A DNA stretch of 64,000 nucleotides, taken from Geodermatophilus siccatus (GTDB lineage Bacteria; Actinomycetota; Actinomycetes; Mycobacteriales; Geodermatophilaceae). The stretch covers positions 124,001 through 188,000 of the forward strand of contig NZ_FNHE01000007.1 in assembly GCF_900103785.1 (NCBI RefSeq), read 5' to 3'. Below the pieces are notes generated by a model that was given only the letters and a program-made list of their open reading frames with translations, did no database searches and was not told the DNA's origin. The translations under genes were made by a program, and so were the position numbers. Shown piece by piece: positions 60,115 through 64,000 of the stretch (position 1 is its first letter; the number at the start of each line of letters is the position of its first letter).

Positions 60115-60948
60115 ATGGACGTCGTTCTCGCACTGGTCGTCGTCGTGGTCCTCGGACTGCTGGTGCTCGTGGGCGCGAGCGTGCGGGTGGTGACCCAGTA
60201 CCAGCGCGGGGTGGTCCTCCGGTTCGGCCGGCTGCTCGGCGACGCGCGGTCGCCCGGCCTGACGCTGATCGCCCCGGGGATCGACCGGATGCACAAGGTC
60301 AACATGCAGATCGTGACCATGCCGGTGCCGGCGCAGGAGGGGATCACCCGCGACAACGTCACCGTGAAGGTCGACGCCGTCGTGTACTGGCGGGTGTACG
60401 ACCCGGTCCGCGTCGTCGTGGACGTGCAGAACTACCAGGCCGCCATCGGCCAGGTGGCCCAGGCGTCGCTGCGCTCGATCATCGGCAAGAGCGAGCTCGA
60501 CGACCTGTTGTCCAACCGCGAGCGGCTCAACCAGGGGCTGGAGCTGATGATGGACAGCCCCGCCGTCGACTGGGGCATCCACATCGACCGCGTCGACATC
60601 AAGGACGTCGCCCTGCCCGAGTCGATGAAGCGGTCGATGTCCCGCCAGGCCGAGGCCGAGCGCGAGCGCCGGTCACGGGTGATCACCGCCGAGGGCGAGC
60701 TGCAGGCCTCGCAGAAGCTCGCGCAGGCCGCGCAGGTGATGGCCGCCCAGCCCGCCGCGCTGCAGCTGCGCCTGCTGCAGACGATGGTCGAGGTGGCCGC
60801 GGAGAAGAACTCGACGGTCGTCCTGCCGTTCCCGGTCGAGCTGCTGCGCTTCCTGGAGCACGCCACTCCCCCGCCGCCGGCCGCCGCGCCCCCGGCCGAC
60901 GGGCTGCCCGTGCCCCGGACGACGGTCCCGCCGGTGACCACCGGCTGA
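60115..60948 (+). CDS. SPFH/band-7 protein (slipin/stomatin type)
   Basis: A 277-residue membrane-anchored scaffold protein. One N-terminal helix (~2-23) precedes the SPFH domain ([25 protein letters not shown] split here over ~27-55), with [18 protein letters not shown] and [19 protein letters not shown] as slipin hallmarks. A coiled-coil (~175-225, [16 protein letters not shown]) and a Pro-rich tail follow. GGAGGG lies 5 nt before the ATG. No NfeD partner gene is adjacent. Confidence 0.92.
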   Translation: MDVVLALVVVVVLGLLVLVGASVRVVTQYQRGVVLRFGRLLGDARSPGLTLIAPGIDRMHKVNMQIVTMPVPAQEGITRDNVTVKVDAVVYWRVYDPVRVVVDVQNYQAAIGQVAQASLRSIIGKSELDDLLSNRERLNQGLELMMDSPAVDWGIHIDRVDIKDVALPESMKRSMSRQAEAERERRSRVITAEGELQASQKLAQAAQVMAAQPAALQLRLLQTMVEVAAEKNSTVVLPFPVELLRFLEHATPPPPAAAPPADGLPVPRTTVPPVTTG

Positions 60949-61005
60949 GAAGGGACCCCCTGCCCCCCACCCCTCGCAGGCTCGCGGTGGGCCCCTGCAG
61001 GGGCG
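60949..61005 (+). repeat. Intergenic palindromic repeat, copy 10
   Basis: It starts directly after the SPFH stop: gaagggaccccctgcccccc, core acccctcgcaggctcgcggt, then gggcccctgcaggggc. Followed by 55 nt to nadE. Confidence 0.75.
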
Positions 61006-61059
61006 CCGCCGCCCTGCCCCGCCTGGCCGCGGATCGGGCGCCCGGACCAGGATGGGCAC

Positions 61060-62895
61060 GTGAGCGAACCCGTGCAACTCCGCGTGGCCCTGGCCCAGGT
61101 CGACACCCGGGTCGGCGACATCAGCGGCAACGCCGAGCTGGTGACCCGCTGGACGGCGGACGCGGCGCAGGCCGGCGCCCACGTCGTCGTCTTCCCCGAG
61201 ATGACCCTGACCGGCTACCCGGCCGAGGACCTCGTGCTCCGCGAGTCCTTCGCCCGCGCCAGCGAGACCGCGCTGGTGGACCTCGCCGCCGACCTCGCCG
61301 ACCGGGGCCTGGGCGACACCGCCGTCGTCGTCGGCTACCTGGCGCACACCGAGGGCAGCGGCCCGGCGCCGGCGGAGTCGATGCCCGGCGAGGACGACCG
61401 CCCGGCCGACGCCAACCCGCGCCACGGCGCCCCCCGCAACGCGGCGGCGCTGCTGCACGGCGGCGAGGTCGTCGTCCGCTACCACAAGCGGCACCTGCCC
61501 AACTACGGCGTCTTCGACGAGGCCCGGTATTTCGTGCCCGGCACCGAGCTCCCGGTGGTGCGGCTGCACGGCGTGGACGTCGCGCTGACCGTCTGCGAGG
61601 ACCTGTGGGTCGAGGGCGGGCCGTGCGGCGTCGCCGGGCAGGCCGGGGTCGACCTGGTGCTCTCCCCCAACGCCTCGCCCTACGAGCGGGCCAAGGACGA
61701 CCTGCGGCTGCCGCTGGTCCGCCGCCGGGCGGCCGAGGCGCGGGCCACCGTCGTCTACTGCAACCAGGTCGGCGGCCAGGACGAGCTGGTCTTCGACGGC
61801 GACTCCATGGCCGTCTCGGCGGACGGCGAGCTGCTCGGCCGGGCACCGCAGTTCGTCGAGCACCTGATGTGCGTGGACCTGCGGATCGACCCGTCGTCCG
61901 TGCCGGAGCGGCGCGCGGGCCGGATCGGGCCGATGACGGTGACCCGGCACGTGCTCTCCGAGGAGCCGGTGCCGGCGTTCGAGCCGCGGGCGGCGTCGGT
62001 CGCCGAGCCGCTGTCGGACCCGGAGGAGGTCTGGCGGGCGCTGGTGCTGGGCCTGCGGGACTTCATCGACAAGAACGGCATGCCCTCGGTGGTGCTCGGC
62101 CTCTCCGGCGGCATCGACTCCGCCGTCTGCGCCGCCCTCGCCGTCGACGCGCTCGGTCCCGACCGGGTGTACGGCGTCGGCCTGCCCTCGGCGTACTCCA
62201 GCGAGCACTCCCTGGCCGACGCGGAGGACCTCGCGCGGCGCACCGGGCTGCACTACTCGGTCGTCCCCATCGCGCCGATGGTCGACGCCTACCACTCGTC
62301 CGTCGAGCTCAGCGGCGTGGCGGCGGAGAACCTGCAGGCCCGGGTGCGGGGCACGCTGCTGATGGGGCTGTCCAACCAGCACGGGCACCTGCTGCTGACC
62401 ACCGGCAACAAGAGCGAGGTCGCCGTCGGCTACTCGACCCTCTACGGCGACTCGGCCGGCGGGTTCGCGCCCATCAAGGACGTGCCCAAGACGCTGGTCT
62501 GGGCCCTCGCCCGGTGGCGCAACGAGCACGCGCGGGGCCGCGGGGAGACCGAGCCGATCCCGCAGAACTCGATCGACAAGCCGCCGTCGGCCGAGCTCGC
62601 GCCCGGCCAGGTCGACACCGACTCGCTGCCCACCTACGAGGAGCTCGACGCGGTCGTCGCCGACTACGTCGACCGCGACCTCGGGATGGCCGACCTGCTC
62701 GAGCGCGGCCACGACCCCGAGGTGGTGGCGCGGGTGCTGCGGCTGGTGGACGCCGCGGAGTTCAAGCGCCGCCAGTCCGCGCCCGGAACGAAGATCAGCC
62801 TCAAGGCGTTCGGACGCGACAGGCGGCTGCCCATCACCAACCGGTGGCGGGAGACGCTGCCCACCGTCCGCGAGGGAGCGGCATCACACTCATGA
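61060..62895 (+). CDS. nadE: Glutamine-dependent NAD+ synthetase
   Basis: Last step of NAD synthesis. The 611-residue protein joins an N-terminal nitrilase-type glutaminase (catalytic Glu47, Lys143 and Cys179) to a C-terminal synthetase with PP-loop SGGIDS at 349-354 and [19 protein letters not shown] stretch at ~95-125 ([15 protein letters not shown]) looks like a lineage-specific insertion in the glutaminase. The last codons overlap panB (ATGA), tying NAD and coenzyme A precursor synthesis into one transcript. Confidence 0.95.
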   Translation: MSEPVQLRVALAQVDTRVGDISGNAELVTRWTADAAQAGAHVVVFPEMTLTGYPAEDLVLRESFARASETALVDLAADLADRGLGDTAVVVGYLAHTEGSGPAPAESMPGEDDRPADANPRHGAPRNAAALLHGGEVVVRYHKRHLPNYGVFDEARYFVPGTELPVVRLHGVDVALTVCEDLWVEGGPCGVAGQAGVDLVLSPNASPYERAKDDLRLPLVRRRAAEARATVVYCNQVGGQDELVFDGDSMAVSADGELLGRAPQFVEHLMCVDLRIDPSSVPERRAGRIGPMTVTRHVLSEEPVPAFEPRAASVAEPLSDPEEVWRALVLGLRDFIDKNGMPSVVLGLSGGIDSAVCAALAVDALGPDRVYGVGLPSAYSSEHSLADAEDLARRTGLHYSVVPIAPMVDAYHSSVELSGVAAENLQARVRGTLLMGLSNQHGHLLLTTGNKSEVAVGYSTLYGDSAGGFAPIKDVPKTLVWALARWRNEHARGRGETEPIPQNSIDKPPSAELAPGQVDTDSLPTYEELDAVVADYVDRDLGMADLLERGHDPEVVARVLRLVDAAEFKRRQSAPGTKISLKAFGRDRRLPITNRWRETLPTVREGAASHS

Positions 62896-63722
62896 CCGAA
62901 TCTGTCCTGTACGGCGGGAAGTCCACCGCCCGGGTGCGGGTGCACCACCTGCAGCAGGCCAAGGAGCGCGGCGAGAAGTGGGCGATGCTCACCGCCTACG
63001 ACACCTTCAGCGCGGCCATCTTCGAGGAGGCCGGCATCCCGGTGCTGCTGGTCGGTGACTCCGCCGGCAACGTCGTCCTCGGGCACACCTCGACCGTGCC
63101 GGTCACCGTCGAGGACATCCTGGTGATGACCAGGGCGGTCACCCGCTCGACGAAGCGGTCGCTGATCGTGGCCGACCTGCCGTTCGGCAGCTACGAGGCG
63201 TCACCGCAGCAGGCGTTCGCGACCGCCGTCCGGATGATGAAGGAGGGCGGCGCGCAGGCCGTCAAGCTCGAGGGCGGGGTGCGGGTCGCCCCGCAGACCA
63301 GGATGCTGACCGGGAACGGCATCCCCGTCATGGCACACGTCGGGTTCACGCCGCAGAGCGAGCACGCCCTGGGCGGGTACCGGGTGCAGGGCCGGGGCGC
63401 CGGGGCCGAGCAGCTGCTGGCCGACGCGCACGCCGCGCAGGAGGCCGGCGCGTTCGCCGTCGTCCTGGAGATGGTGCCGGCGGAGATCGCGGCGCAGGTG
63501 ACCAAGGAGCTGACCATCCCGACCATCGGCATCGGCGCCGGCGTCGACTGCGACGCCCAGGTGCTGGTCTGGCCGGACATGGCCGGGCTGACCACCGGGC
63601 GGGTGCCGCGCTTCGTCAAGAAGTACGCCGACCTGCGCGGTGAGCTGCTGCGCGGGGCGCGCGAGTACGCCGACGAGGTGCGCGGAGGCGTCTTCCCCGG
63701 TCCCGAGCACTCCTTCGAGTAA
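62892..63722 (+). CDS. panB: Ketopantoate hydroxymethyltransferase
   Basis: Adds a hydroxymethyl group from methylene-tetrahydrofolate to 2-oxoisovalerate, the first committed step to pantothenate. The 276-residue protein has [17 protein letters not shown] with the metal-binding Asp, [21 protein letters not shown] and the catalytic Glu in VLEMVP. The ATG overlaps the nadE stop by 4 nt. It corresponds to M. tuberculosis Rv2225, the last gene of the conserved backbone seen here. Confidence 0.95.
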   Translation: MTESVLYGGKSTARVRVHHLQQAKERGEKWAMLTAYDTFSAAIFEEAGIPVLLVGDSAGNVVLGHTSTVPVTVEDILVMTRAVTRSTKRSLIVADLPFGSYEASPQQAFATAVRMMKEGGAQAVKLEGGVRVAPQTRMLTGNGIPVMAHVGFTPQSEHALGGYRVQGRGAGAEQLLADAHAAQEAGAFAVVLEMVPAEIAAQVTKELTIPTIGIGAGVDCDAQVLVWPDMAGLTTGRVPRFVKKYADLRGELLRGAREYADEVRGGVFPGPEHSFE

Positions 63723-63794
63723 CCGGGCCGCTCGTCCCCGCGCCGGCCACTGCTGCGCTCCGCCGACTGCGCAGTTGCGGTCGCCGCCGGGATG

Positions 63795-63853
63795 GCCCCC
63801 CCTGCAGGGTCCCGCCGCGAGCATGCGAGTGGGGGGTGCAGGGGGGTCCTCTT
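63795..63853 (-). repeat. Intergenic palindromic repeat, copy 11
   Basis: On the minus strand it starts directly after the stop codon at 63854 (aagaggaccccccctgcacc), core cccactcgcatgctcgcggc, then gaccctgcaggggggcc. It separates convergent panB and the last gene. Confidence 0.75.
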
Positions 63854-64000
63854 TCAGACGTCGGTGACGCGGATGCCGGCGTGCGCCTTGTACCGGCGGT
63901 TGACCGACACCAGGTTGATGGTGAGCGCCTCGACCTGGCGGGCGTTGCGCAGCCGGCCGGCGTAGATGCCACGCATGCCCGGCAGCCGGCCGGCCAGCGC
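63854..64000 (-). CDS. C-terminal fragment of an unidentified protein
   Basis: The last 48 codons of a minus-strand gene whose start lies beyond the window. The visible sequence is basic and helical (LPGMRGIYAGRLRNARQVEA) and ends INLVSVNRRYKAHAGIRVTDV-like, i.e. a final strand after a KAHAGIRV turn. I cannot assign a family from this piece. Confidence 0.6.
   Translation of the reverse strand, partial: ALAGRLPGMRGIYAGRLRNARQVEALTINLVSVNRRYKAHAGIRVTDV

Overview
The window is about 74% GC and densely packed with genes. GTG starts are frequent, and many start codons sit 6-8 nt after a TANNNT -10 box, which implies leaderless transcripts. Gene content and order point to an actinobacterium. The mix of families (DUF3618/DUF4235 cluster, 11-mer repeat protein, GlnR-type nitrogen control) is what I would expect of Geodermatophilaceae (Blastococcus/Geodermatophilus/Modestobacter), but that placement is inference. 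No rRNA, tRNA, CRISPR array, insertion sequence or phage gene was seen.

The backbone follows, in order, the Mycobacterium tuberculosis Rv2199c-Rv2225 region: ctaF-ctaC / asnB / erpA-like / DUF3043 (0.5-6 kb), gcvT / pepA / sucB / TIGR01777 epimerase (9.9-17.6 kb), lipB / lipA / DUF4191 / RDD / glnA1 (21.5-33.5 kb), glnE / glnA2 (51.3-56.7 kb) and panB (62.9 kb). These genes cover the cytochrome c oxidase tail, asparagine and glutamine synthesis with its adenylylation control, lipoate synthesis plus the lipoyl enzymes that use it (E2, E3, T-protein), and NAD and pantothenate precursors.

Lineage-specific blocks interrupt the backbone. (1) 7.5-9.8 kb is an envelope-associated membrane-protein operon. 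(2) 17.6-21.4 kb has a variant receptor-type Ser/Thr kinase divergent from an FAD oxidoreductase and a peptidase E-like gene. (3) 22.2-29 kb has leuS with a leucine attenuator, a GGDEF protein with a gutted EAL domain, and an 11-mer-repeat membrane protein. (4) 33.5-51.2 kb separates glnA1 from glnE by nearly 18 kb. It carries a UGM-like flavoenzyme with a GT-C membrane protein, cstA-ybdD, a MetE-like enzyme, an MtnA-like isomerase with a class II aldolase (DHAP-shunt-like), Hsp20, a lipoprotein, a 5'-nucleotidase, an SDR, a haem-oxygenase-fold di-iron enzyme, a soluble GAF-GAF chemoreceptor and a CDGSH protein. (5) 56.8-59.8 kb runs from a probable Fe-S winged-helix regulator through DoxX and FolE to a ferredoxin reductase.

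Regulatory sequence is unusually legible. There is a leaderless leucine-codon leader peptide with a terminator before leuS, a four-half-site GlnR box before glnA1 and a two-half-site box before glnA2, and a shared TTCTAARACC motif at the regulator and doxX promoters. A family of about eleven related palindromic repeats lies between genes, often starting immediately at a stop codon.
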